A stretch of 39,878 nt of DNA from a virus: positions 1 through 39,878 of IMG/VR virus record IMGVR_UViG_3300006042_000014; one strand, given 5' to 3'. Numbering within the stretch: position 1 is the stretch's first letter; each line of letters opens with the position of its first letter. A program made the position numbers and the translations under genes. This document shows, in pieces, positions 13,553-20,581 of the stretch. The notes under the pieces were generated by a model. The model saw nothing but the letters and a program-made list of their open reading frames with translations, searched no databases and was not told where the DNA came from.

Positions 13553-14491
13553 ATGACCGCAACTGAAGCAGCAATCCACACCACCCGCGTCGGCGAACTG
13601 ATCACCGAGTCCCTCAAGGCATCGGAAGAATATCAGAAGCCCGTCGTGATCAGCATCACGGAACCGTCGTCCGGCCTGAAGGTCGACGCGATTCTGGCGC
13701 GCGATGGCCTGCGCGCCGTTCCCAAGGCGGTGTTCGATGAATACCGGAACGCCCCCGAGCGTCGCAAGGGAACCTCAACGCTTACCCGCCTGGAAAGCCT
13801 GATCGATCATATCAACCGCTTCAAGGATAGCGATAGCGTTCTCTTCGCCCATGACGATCGCAAGGCTCCCCGCCTGACTGCCGTTCTGGACTATCATTCG
13901 CAGGGCGCAGATGGCGCTCCCCGCTTCGGCCAGCATCGCTCAGTATTCGCCTTCCCCCTCTCCGACGAATGGAAGGCATGGATCGCCGCCGATGGCAAGA
14001 AGATGCCGATGATCGAATTTGCCGAGTTCATCGAAGAGCGCATCACCGACATCGAGACGGTCGATAATATCGATGACCTTTCGTCCGGCATCCGCGAATA
14101 TATCGGCGCTGCTCGTATCTCCAATATCGCGAGCGCGTCCAAGCTGATGGAGCTGTCCAACGGCCTTCAGATCCACGAAACCAGCGTGATCAAGCAGGCC
14201 AACAAGCTGTCGAGCGGTGAAGGCCAGATCCGCTTCGAGAGCGAGCATACCGACGCCAATGGCGCGCCTGTCGATGTGCCTGGTCTCTTCATCATCTGCA
14301 TCCCCGTTTTCGCACACGACGGTTACTACCGGATCGCCGCCCGCCTGCGCTACCGCAAGACCGGCGAAGGCATCATGTTCTGGTACGATCTCTGGCGCAC
14401 CGATCTCGTCTTTGACGACGCGTTCGACAAGGCATGCACGCGCGTGAAGGAGGAAACCGGCCTGCCACTTCTGGTCGGCGCGCCTGAATAG
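13553..14491 (+). CDS. DUF2303 (YfdQ-like) protein
   Basis: A 312-residue protein matching the DUF2303 family: a central RLTAVLDYH ... RFGQHRSVFAFPLSDEWKAW segment, a helical EFAEFIEERITDIETV region, a LSNGLQIHETSVIKQ stretch, and a C-terminal FIICIPVF ... RIAARLRYR beta domain. Such proteins are frequent in phage early operons; their biochemical role is not settled. GGAG stands eight bases before ATG 13553. It is followed by a structured RNA segment. Confidence 0.86.
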   Translation: MTATEAAIHTTRVGELITESLKASEEYQKPVVISITEPSSGLKVDAILARDGLRAVPKAVFDEYRNAPERRKGTSTLTRLESLIDHINRFKDSDSVLFAHDDRKAPRLTAVLDYHSQGADGAPRFGQHRSVFAFPLSDEWKAWIAADGKKMPMIEFAEFIEERITDIETVDNIDDLSSGIREYIGAARISNIASASKLMELSNGLQIHETSVIKQANKLSSGEGQIRFESEHTDANGAPVDVPGLFIICIPVFAHDGYYRIAARLRYRKTGEGIMFWYDLWRTDLVFDDAFDKACTRVKEETGLPLLVGAPE

Positions 14492-14544
14492 CCACTGGCG
14501 TCACCGGACCCCGGAGCAATCCGGGGCGAGGATGAAACCAGTGG
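14492..14544 (+). other. Nested stem-loop element in the rusA leader
   Basis: An outer stem CCACTGG (14492-14498) pairs with CCAGTGG (14538-14544). Inside, CCCCGGA (14509-14515) and TCCGGGG (14520-14526) close a GCAA tetraloop of GNRA type. There is no T-tract, so it is not a classical terminator. It lies exactly between the DUF2303 stop and the rusA start and may control rusA translation or mRNA stability. Function is inference. Confidence 0.5.
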
Positions 14545-14551
14545 ACGCGAT

Positions 14552-14941
14552 ATGAAATTCGACCTGCCCTTTCCCGACAAGCTGCTCTGGCCGAATGGCC
14601 GGACACGCAGCCATCACGCCAAAGCGCGCGTGGTGAAGAAGCATAAGGCGTGGGCGCATACTGCCGCCCTGTCAGAGCGCTCCTCCGCGCCCGCCGGGGA
14701 TCGCCTGCAGATCGTCGCGACCTTCGCCTGCAAGCCCGCCGGCCCGCTGCCTGACAAGGACAATGCCGCTGCCAGCCTCAAGGCCTATCAGGATGGCATC
14801 GCTGCCGCCCTGGGCGTCGATGACCGGCATTTCGCGCAGCCTGTGGTGCTGTTCGGCGACCGGCATTTCGCGCAGCCTGTGGTGCTGTTCGGCGACCGGG
14901 TGAAGGGTGGCGCTGTTACGGTGGAGGTGCGCTCGCTGTGA
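14552..14941 (+). CDS. rusA: RusA-like Holliday junction resolvase with internal duplication
   Basis: A 129-residue RusA-family endodeoxyribonuclease expected to resolve recombination or replication junctions. It has the family opening (LPFPDKLLWPNGRTRSHHAK), the catalytic Asp cluster LPDKDNAAASLKAYQDGI with the D-x-D pair, and GVDDRHF. Right after that, a 12-residue block (DRHFAQPVVLFG) is present twice, encoded by a perfect 36-bp tandem repeat. In the usual fold this is the beta hairpin after the last catalytic Asp, so activity could be altered. The end overlaps the next gene's GTG. Confidence 0.88.
   Translation: MKFDLPFPDKLLWPNGRTRSHHAKARVVKKHKAWAHTAALSERSSAPAGDRLQIVATFACKPAGPLPDKDNAAASLKAYQDGIAAALGVDDRHFAQPVVLFGDRHFAQPVVLFGDRVKGGAVTVEVRSL
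14822..14899 (+). repeat. Perfect 36-bp tandem duplication inside rusA
   Basis: Bases 14822-14857 are repeated identically at 14858-14893, followed by a partial third copy of six bases. The unit is a multiple of three, so the frame is kept and twelve residues are added. Perfect identity implies a recent slippage or recombination event. Confidence 0.95.
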
Positions 14942-15816
14942 CCTCCGACGCCGGGTTCGTGAAGATGTACAGAAGCCTCCTTGGGCACCCGGCGTTTCGC
15001 AATGACGCGGAGGCCATGGCGTTCGCCTGGATGGTCATTCGCGCATCATGGAAAGGAACGCGCGTCCGCTACAAGGATCGCGTCATAACCCTCAATCGTG
15101 GGCAGCTCGCCATGTCCGTTCGCGACATGGGTGCAGCCATGGACCGGGATAAGGCGTGGGTTGAACGCCTCTGGAAGCGGCTCAAATCCGAGACGATGAT
15201 TGAGACAGTCGTTTATGCAGGGGTTAGCGTCGTAACCATCTGTAATTACGATACATTCCAGGGTGAACGAGACACGTCCGAGACGGTGCATGAGACACCA
15301 GGCGAGACAGGCGCAAGACAGGCGCAAGACACAGAACAAAGAACTGAAGAATATACTTCGGAAGATAAATCTTCCTCAGTTGTGAATATCGCGCAGGCGC
15401 GCAAACCCGATCCGTTCCCCCGGCCCAGTTTTGCCGATCCGCAGGTCTGGTCCGACTTCCTGGCGAACCGAAAATCCAAGCGCATGAAGAACACGGCGAC
15501 CGCCTACCGCGATTTCCTGCGCGCCATTGCTGACCAGCAGGATGAGAACTGGCCGCCGGGTCGGTTGCTCGAGCACGCCACCGCGAAGGGCTGGGGCAGC
15601 ATACACAATCCCGACAAGGACGACCGACATGGAACACGCACACGGCAACCCGCTGTTCAACAAGCCGCTCACGGCCTACGTGGGCCAAGGCCAGACCCGG
15701 CCGTCGACCTCCTCCGACAGGCCCGCGCCGAGCAGGAGGCAGGTTTCGGCGAAGACGAAGGAGGCGATAGCCAGGCTTGGGCTTCGCTACCGTCCTACCT
15801 CACAGACCGATCTTGA
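14938..15816 (+). CDS. Putative phage replication protein (replisome organiser type)
   Basis: A 292-residue protein from GTG 14938 (GTGA overlap). The N-terminal 110 residues (GFVKMYRSLLGHPAF ... WMVIRASWKGTRVRYKDRVITLNRGQLAMSVRDMGAAM ... WVERLWKRLKSE) form a winged helix of the kind used by phage replication-initiation proteins. A polar linker follows, then a DnaD-like helical end (WSDFLANRKSKRMKNTATAYRDFLRAI ... LLEHATAKGWGSIHNP). Role inferred as origin recognition or helicase loading. The last 60 codons overlap the next gene in another frame. Confidence 0.75.
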   Translation: MTSDAGFVKMYRSLLGHPAFRNDAEAMAFAWMVIRASWKGTRVRYKDRVITLNRGQLAMSVRDMGAAMDRDKAWVERLWKRLKSETMIETVVYAGVSVVTICNYDTFQGERDTSETVHETPGETGARQAQDTEQRTEEYTSEDKSSSVVNIAQARKPDPFPRPSFADPQVWSDFLANRKSKRMKNTATAYRDFLRAIADQQDENWPPGRLLEHATAKGWGSIHNPDKDDRHGTRTRQPAVQQAAHGLRGPRPDPAVDLLRQARAEQEAGFGEDEGGDSQAWASLPSYLTDRS

Positions 15817-16297
15817 GGCGCACGCCGGCCAGCTCGCAATGCTGGCCACCGACCTGCACGACCTGCCTGTCGATCTGCTGGAGCGGGCGATCGGTGACTG
15901 GTCGATCAAGTCGCCGTTCATGCCGAAAGCCTTCGATTTGGTGCAGTTGGCAAAGAGCTACCTCGCCAAGGCTCAGCCGCAGCAGCGCGAGGTGCCGACC
16001 GATTGGGAGGATCTCGCGCGCCGCCGAAACGACCGAATGAACGCTGACCCGGAAGGGCGGCGCGGTGTCCGCTGGGCCGCCAACGCCACCGGTGTGAACC
16101 TGGAACTGGATCCGACTTATCGCACCGACATGGATCGGTTCATGGGCAAGCTTCACGACCGCACCGCCACTGCGCGCGATGTCGAGCGGGCACCCGAGGT
16201 GTGGCGGAAGATTGCCGAGGAGCGCGGATATCTGCGCCGGTTTGACGATGGCGCTTTCGTGATCCGCGAACGCCGCTGCGAGAATGTGGGGCTGTGA
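15629..16297 (+). CDS. Putative replication accessory protein
   Basis: ATG 15629 (AAGGA about eight bases upstream) lies 188 bases before the end of the previous gene. The 222-residue product has a disordered N-terminal 45 residues, then DLEAHAGQLAMLATDLHDLP, PVDLLERAIGDWSIKSPFMPKAFDLVQLAKSYL, and a basic C-terminal half. The arrangement of a small accessory gene behind an initiator suggests a helicase-loader or P-like partner. The family is not certain. Confidence 0.65.
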   Translation: MEHAHGNPLFNKPLTAYVGQGQTRPSTSSDRPAPSRRQVSAKTKEAIARLGLRYRPTSQTDLEAHAGQLAMLATDLHDLPVDLLERAIGDWSIKSPFMPKAFDLVQLAKSYLAKAQPQQREVPTDWEDLARRRNDRMNADPEGRRGVRWAANATGVNLELDPTYRTDMDRFMGKLHDRTATARDVERAPEVWRKIAEERGYLRRFDDGAFVIRERRCENVGL

Positions 16298-16425
16298 TGG
16301 CGCAGGACCGCATCAAAGAAATCGCCTGCCTCTGCGGCTGCCGCGAGCGCGACACCGGGCAGAACCGCCCCCGGCCTTGCTGGGGATGTGGGGACAAGAC
16401 GGGCATGGGGAGGTTTGACCGATGA
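16297..16425 (+). CDS. Zinc-binding miniprotein, 42 aa
   Basis: TGATG overlap with the gene before and ATGA overlap with the gene after. The 42-residue product has CLCGCRERD and CWGCGDKTG, five Cys in two clusters, the signature of a small treble-clef or ribbon metal site. Unknown role. Confidence 0.65.
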   Translation: MAQDRIKEIACLCGCRERDTGQNRPRPCWGCGDKTGMGRFDR

Positions 16426-17012
16426 GCGTCAGCAAGACGATCATTTCCAAGATCCCTGCGCGCGAATGGCGCGGCCTCGTCCCCGAGTTGCATGGCGGCC
16501 GTCTCCGCGTCGGCATGACCTGCCACATCTGCGGAACCCAGGATCATTGGAGCGCTGCCCAGATGGTCGGCCCTCAGACCGCTATCCCCAAGGTCATTCA
16601 CATGGGCTGGCAGGTGGATGGCAAGATCACTTGCCCCGCCTGCATCGCCGCCAAGAAAGCCAGAAAGGTTGTCCCCATGAAACTCGTCACCCCCGCCGCC
16701 GTCGCAACCGCTGGTCTGGTCGATATGGACCAGATGAAGAAGCACAAGCGCCTCGTCATCGCTGCGCTCGAAGATTATTTCGATGAAGGAACCAAGCGCT
16801 ATCGGGACGGCAAATCGGACAAGGTGATCTCCGATGAGTTGGACCTGTCCGAGAAGTTCGTCGCCACCGTGCGCGAAGAGTTTTTCGGCGCGATTGCCGA
16901 GCCGGAGGATATCGCAGCATTTCGCGCGGAGCTGGCCGGAATGCAGGCCGGCATCGACAATATGAAGAAGAAATTTGAGGCGCTCTGCCAGCGCAACGGG
17001 TGGAGGGCGTGA
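16422..17012 (+). CDS. Zinc-finger hypothetical protein, 196 aa
   Basis: Two CxxC knuckles (CHICGTQDHW and CPACIAAKKA) about 38 residues apart form the N-terminal metal domain. Residues 85-196 are helical, with a small HTH-like unit (SDKVISDELDLSEKFVATVREEF) and a C-terminal coiled coil (AELAGMQAGIDNMKKKFEAL). This could be a DNA-binding regulator of the late switch, but no family is recognised. It is in the middle of the rightward miniprotein chain. Confidence 0.72.
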   Translation: MSVSKTIISKIPAREWRGLVPELHGGRLRVGMTCHICGTQDHWSAAQMVGPQTAIPKVIHMGWQVDGKITCPACIAAKKARKVVPMKLVTPAAVATAGLVDMDQMKKHKRLVIAALEDYFDEGTKRYRDGKSDKVISDELDLSEKFVATVREEFFGAIAEPEDIAAFRAELAGMQAGIDNMKKKFEALCQRNGWRA

Positions 17013-17350
17013 TGTCAGACATTCCCCTGATCGATGCCATGATCTGCGCTAATGCCGGGAAGGATTACGATCCACTCGGACCCCGCGTGAAGGTTTTCCG
17101 GCACCCCGACTATGACATGCTCTCACGCGAATATTCATGGTCTGTAGGCGCATGTGATGATCGCTGGGATCGCTCAGATGATTTGGGCCGCAAGCTCCTG
17201 CTGATGATCGAAGCGCACCACCTTTGCGCATTCCACAACATACCCGCGCCCATGGTTCATGAGGCCCTGATGGTCATCCCCGAGTATCGCGACATGCTGT
17301 CCTATGACGTTCTGCCTGCGCGCTATCAGCAGGAGCGCGACGCGAAATGA
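17012..17350 (+). CDS. Hypothetical protein, 112 aa
   Basis: ATG 17012 forms a TGATG overlap. The product starts MSDIPLIDAMICANAG and has an acidic, Tyr-rich middle and a helical end. No motif recognised. Its stop overlaps the next ATG. Confidence 0.72.
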   Translation: MSDIPLIDAMICANAGKDYDPLGPRVKVFRHPDYDMLSREYSWSVGACDDRWDRSDDLGRKLLLMIEAHHLCAFHNIPAPMVHEALMVIPEYRDMLSYDVLPARYQQERDAK

Positions 17351-17496
17351 AATCCCCCACCACCCTCCAGCAAGCCCGCGAGAACGTCGCGGTCCGGTAT
17401 GCGCAAGGATATCACCAGCGCGCGATAAGGTCGGGGGCCTGGGACGCCGGCTCCCTCGTTCGGGATGAGATCGCCAAGGTTGAGGGGAGGAAGTGA
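17347..17496 (+). CDS. Small helical protein, 49 aa
   Basis: Coupled at both ends (ATGA at 17347, TGATG at 17494-17498). The product (MKSPTTLQQARENVAVRYAQ ...) is basic and helical. Too short to classify; the double coupling suggests it is translated. Confidence 0.55.
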   Translation: MKSPTTLQQARENVAVRYAQGYHQRAIRSGAWDAGSLVRDEIAKVEGRK

Positions 17497-17750
17497 TGGC
17501 CAGCATCACGACTGAGAGCGGATATCGCTTCGACCATGTGCGCCGCTGCCATTGCGGTCGGAGGCCAACGGTCAGGACCGGCTATGAGGGATTTGACGAT
17601 GGCACGGGGCCGTTCATCGTCCTCTGTGATCATGGCGTCCCGCTCGATCAGCAGCCAGAGGGCCGGATGAATCTCAGCTTTGCGCGATCGTGGTACAAGA
17701 CGCGGGCTGCTCGCAACTGGAACCGGATGATGCGGGAGAACCGCCCATGA
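17496..17750 (+). CDS. Lar-like small protein
   Basis: From ATG 17496 the product has RCHCGRRPTVRTGYEG, then FIVLCDHG, and near the end SFARSWYKTRAARNWNRMMRE. The order (CxCG plus Pro, a beta strand with Cys, a helix ending in an Ala...WN motif) resembles Lar-type restriction-alleviation proteins, although the second Cys pair is incomplete. If correct, it would counter host restriction. Tentative. Confidence 0.55.
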   Translation: MASITTESGYRFDHVRRCHCGRRPTVRTGYEGFDDGTGPFIVLCDHGVPLDQQPEGRMNLSFARSWYKTRAARNWNRMMRENRP

Positions 17751-17947
17751 ACCCCCGCGCCGCCCGCCAGGCATCCGGCATGACCCGCAACGAATGGGCA
17801 AGGGCCATGGGGGTGTCAGTGCTGACCACCAAGAGATGGGAGCAGCACGGCAGCCGATACGCTCGATCGCCAACGCAACACCGCGTCGAGCGCATGGAGC
17901 GCGTGCTTACCGGGTGTGGGGTGGATTTGAGGGAGGTGATGGGATGA
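17747..17947 (+). CDS. Small HTH protein, 66 aa
   Basis: ATGA overlap at 17747. The product has ASGMTRNEWARAMGVSVLTTKRWEQHGSR, a clear helix-turn-helix, and a basic C-terminal half. It is likely a DNA-binding regulator; its place before the terminase genes makes a role in late control possible, but that is inference. Confidence 0.7.
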   Translation: MNPRAARQASGMTRNEWARAMGVSVLTTKRWEQHGSRYARSPTQHRVERMERVLTGCGVDLREVMG

Positions 17948-18477
17948 ACGCTGTTGCTGTGATTGAGGCGGCGGTGACGCCTGCCGAGGAATGGATCGAT
18001 CGTGGCCGCACGCTCGCCGCCAAGCGCCGCGATGTCGATTGGGCGATCGCTGACTGGATGGTCGAGGGCAAGGCCGCCGGGCACCTGGATCAGGCTGGCT
18101 TCGACTTCCTCGCAGATAATCTGGGCATCGGCCCGGCCAAGCTGAAGCTGATCCACAAGGCTGCGGCGATCCCGGCGCATCTGCGCGACACCAGCCTGAC
18201 CGTCGAGCATCACGCCCATGTCGCTGAGTTGCCGGTGCAGGAGCAGATCGAACTGCTGACAGAGGCCAAGCGCCAGCACTGGAGCGATGATGACCTGCGC
18301 AAGCAGACGATCAGCCGGCGCGCCCAGATCGGGGGATATGATATGCTGACCCCGGAGGAGTGGGAATATCACTCCCTCATGGCGATGCAGCACGCATGGA
18401 ACCGCGCGCCAAAGCAGGCCCGCATCGATTTTCTGGAAATCGCGACCAAGGCAAACGGGGGTTTGATCGACGTATGA
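17944..18477 (+). CDS. ParB/KorB-like HTH protein, 177 aa
   Basis: A 177-residue protein from ATG 17944. The middle region (FDFLADNLGIGPAKLKLIHKAAAIP; SLTVEHHAHVAELPVQEQIELLTEAKRQHWSDDDLRKQ) follows the pattern of the ParB-type central HTH, in which a helix-turn-helix is followed by an H-[ILV]-x-L segment and a short helical repeat. No ParB CTPase motif is present. Possible DNA-binding packaging or late regulator. Confidence 0.65.
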   Translation: MNAVAVIEAAVTPAEEWIDRGRTLAAKRRDVDWAIADWMVEGKAAGHLDQAGFDFLADNLGIGPAKLKLIHKAAAIPAHLRDTSLTVEHHAHVAELPVQEQIELLTEAKRQHWSDDDLRKQTISRRAQIGGYDMLTPEEWEYHSLMAMQHAWNRAPKQARIDFLEIATKANGGLIDV

Positions 18478-18713
18478 AGTGGAAACGCCCATCATCGAAG
18501 AAGTTGTGGCCCGTGCCGCCAGAGTTTGCCGAAGCCTTCCGCGAAGGAGGCCACCGCAAGCTTGAGCGATGCTACAACATGCGGAACGACCGCAAGCGCA
18601 TATGGCAGGAGATGGCCGGCGGCGATGAGAACCTGAAACTGGAGCGCAAGCAGTTCATGACTGTGGCGCGCAAGGCCCGGCAGGGCGATATGGCTGGGAG
18701 GCGGAAGGGATGA
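18474..18713 (+). CDS. Small basic protein before terminase, 79 aa
   Basis: ATG 18474 overlaps the preceding stop and TGA overlaps the terminase small-subunit ATG. The product is strongly basic (MKWKRPSSKKLWPVPPEF; FMTVARKARQGDMAGRRKG). Its place suggests a packaging or HNH-like accessory role, but no HNH motif is visible. Confidence 0.65.
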   Translation: MKWKRPSSKKLWPVPPEFAEAFREGGHRKLERCYNMRNDRKRIWQEMAGGDENLKLERKQFMTVARKARQGDMAGRRKG

Positions 18714-19117
18714 CTCCGAAGCAGGAGAAGTTCTGCCAGCTATATGTCGAGCTGGGAAACGCGTCAGAGGCGTATCGGCAGGCCTATGATGCATCGCGGA
18801 TGAAGGCCGCCACGGTCAACGTGAAGGCTTCGCAACTGCTCGACCAGGATAAGATTGCGGTAAGGGTCGGAGAATTGAAGGCCCACCACGCCGAACGGCA
18901 CGACATGACCGTCGATGACATCGCCAAGATGCTCAAGGAGGATCGCGATTTCGCCCGCCAATGCGAGACGCCCGCCGCTGCGGTCAGTGCTACCATGGGC
19001 CTGGCCAAGCTATACGGACACCTGCGCGATAAGGTCGAGCATACCAGCCCTGACGGCTCAATGACCCCCAAAGAACCCCGCTATGTTCTGGTGAAAAAAG
19101 ATGCTGGCAACGGCTGA
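18710..19117 (+). CDS. terS: Terminase small subunit
   Basis: A 135-residue protein of the Terminase_2 type. It opens MTPKQEKFCQLYVELGNASEAYRQAYDA, the family HTH, with KASQLLDQDKIAVRVGEL and an acidic helical end. It recognises the pac or cos site and recruits the large subunit. It overlaps the large-subunit start by 17 bases. Confidence 0.92.
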   Translation: MTPKQEKFCQLYVELGNASEAYRQAYDASRMKAATVNVKASQLLDQDKIAVRVGELKAHHAERHDMTVDDIAKMLKEDRDFARQCETPAAAVSATMGLAKLYGHLRDKVEHTSPDGSMTPKEPRYVLVKKDAGNG

Positions 19118-20540
19118 CGCGCCGATCTTTGATTGCGACATTCCGGCGATCTTCGAGCCGTTCCTGCAGCCGGCCCGCTTCAAGGTGGCGGAGGGCGGTC
19201 GCGGCAGTTCGAAGACGCGCACGGTTATCACGATCCTCGTCAACAACGTGATGTATTATGGCTGGCGCGTGGTGTGCTTCCGCGAGTTGATGGAGGCCAT
19301 CGCGGAAAGCAGCTATCAGGAAATCGTGGAGGAGATAGACCGTCGCAACCTGGGCGGGTTCTTCGACATCACCAAGACCGAGATATCCTGCCCGTCGTCG
19401 GGAGGCGTGTTCAAGTTTTCTGGCATCCGGGCATCGTCCAAGCGCCTCCAGAACCAGAAGCTCAAGGGGTTCTCCAACTTCGACGCCGCCTTCATCGATG
19501 AGGGCGAGAGCATCACAAAGGATAGTTGGAATGCGCTGGTGCCCACCATGCGCAAGGCTGGCTCCGAAATCTATGTCTGCTTCAACCCTGCCAGCCCGCT
19601 TGATTTCATCTATCAGGCGTTCGTCACCAGCCCGATTTACCCCGCCGAGCTTCACGGCAAAGCCTACTGCATCACCCTCAAGGTCAACTATACCGACAAC
19701 CCGTTTTTCCCGCAGGAACTGGCCGACGATGCCGAGTTGATGCGCCAGACGGACCCTGAGCTATACCGCCATGTCTATCTTGGGGAGCCGGTGGCTGATA
19801 GCGCACTGGCGATCATCAAGCCGCGCTGGATTGAGGCGGCTATCGATGCGCATTTGGAGATCCAGGATTTTCCTGCTGGCGGCGGCAAGATCGGCGGCAT
19901 GGACATATCGGGCGGGATCGAGGGCGATGTCATCGCGCCAAAGTCGAGCGATCCGAACGCGCTAGCTTGGCGCCATGGCTGCGTCCTGTCTGGGCTGGAG
20001 GAATGGCAGGACGAGAACCCCAATGCAGCCGCCGCTTATGCGCACCCGATCGTGCTTAGGGAGGGATTGGACAGCCTCAATATCGATGACATCGGCGTCG
20101 GCGCGTCCGTGCCTGGGGAGTTCCGTCGCCTGAATGAGGGCCAGCGCCCGATTCAGTTCAAGGGATGGACGGCATCGGAAAGCCCGGCAATGGCCGACCG
20201 GGAATACCAGCCAGGCAAGACGCATGGCGACATGTTCGCCAATCTCAAGGCGCAGGGTTGGGGCCTGCTGGGCGATCGGTTCCGCAACACTTGGCAGGCC
20301 CGCAATGGTCTCACATACGACCCCGAAAAGCTCATATCCATTCCGCGAGGCCTACCCTTGCGTGATAAGCTGCAAGCCGAGCTATCACAGCCGCGCCGCG
20401 AAAGCGTGAACGGCCGGATGAAGGTCGAGAGCAAGAAATCGCTCAAGACGCGCGGTGTCCCATCCCACAACCTTGCCGACGCCGTGGTGATGGCGTTCGC
20501 GCTCGAAGAGCTTCGCCGCACGCGCTTCGATGTCCTCTAG
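19101..20540 (+). CDS. terL: Terminase large subunit
   Basis: A 479-residue packaging ATPase-nuclease of the Terminase_3 type. Walker A is EGGRGSSKT (31-39), Walker B is in DAAFIDEGE (about 127-135). The nuclease domain shows the acidic residues MDISGGIEGD (about 267), DDIGVG (about 330) and HNLADAVVMAF (about 455). The start ATG 19101 overlaps terS. Its stop TAG is immediately followed by the first CGTCCGTAG element. Confidence 0.95.
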   Translation: MLATADAPIFDCDIPAIFEPFLQPARFKVAEGGRGSSKTRTVITILVNNVMYYGWRVVCFRELMEAIAESSYQEIVEEIDRRNLGGFFDITKTEISCPSSGGVFKFSGIRASSKRLQNQKLKGFSNFDAAFIDEGESITKDSWNALVPTMRKAGSEIYVCFNPASPLDFIYQAFVTSPIYPAELHGKAYCITLKVNYTDNPFFPQELADDAELMRQTDPELYRHVYLGEPVADSALAIIKPRWIEAAIDAHLEIQDFPAGGGKIGGMDISGGIEGDVIAPKSSDPNALAWRHGCVLSGLEEWQDENPNAAAAYAHPIVLREGLDSLNIDDIGVGASVPGEFRRLNEGQRPIQFKGWTASESPAMADREYQPGKTHGDMFANLKAQGWGLLGDRFRNTWQARNGLTYDPEKLISIPRGLPLRDKLQAELSQPRRESVNGRMKVESKKSLKTRGVPSHNLADAVVMAFALEELRRTRFDVL

Positions 20541-20581
20541 CGTCCGTAGCAATAGCCAGCCCCTACCCGCACCGTTTGCCC
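20541..20581 (+). promoter_or_regulatory. CGTCCGTAG element 1 (before portal)
   Basis: CGTCCGTAG at 20541-20549, then AGCCAGCCCCTA, then CGTT nine bases before ATG 20582. The distance from the motif start to ATG is 41 bases. No Shine-Dalgarno sequence precedes the ATG. Proposed late promoter giving a leaderless or near-leaderless portal mRNA. Confidence 0.6.
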
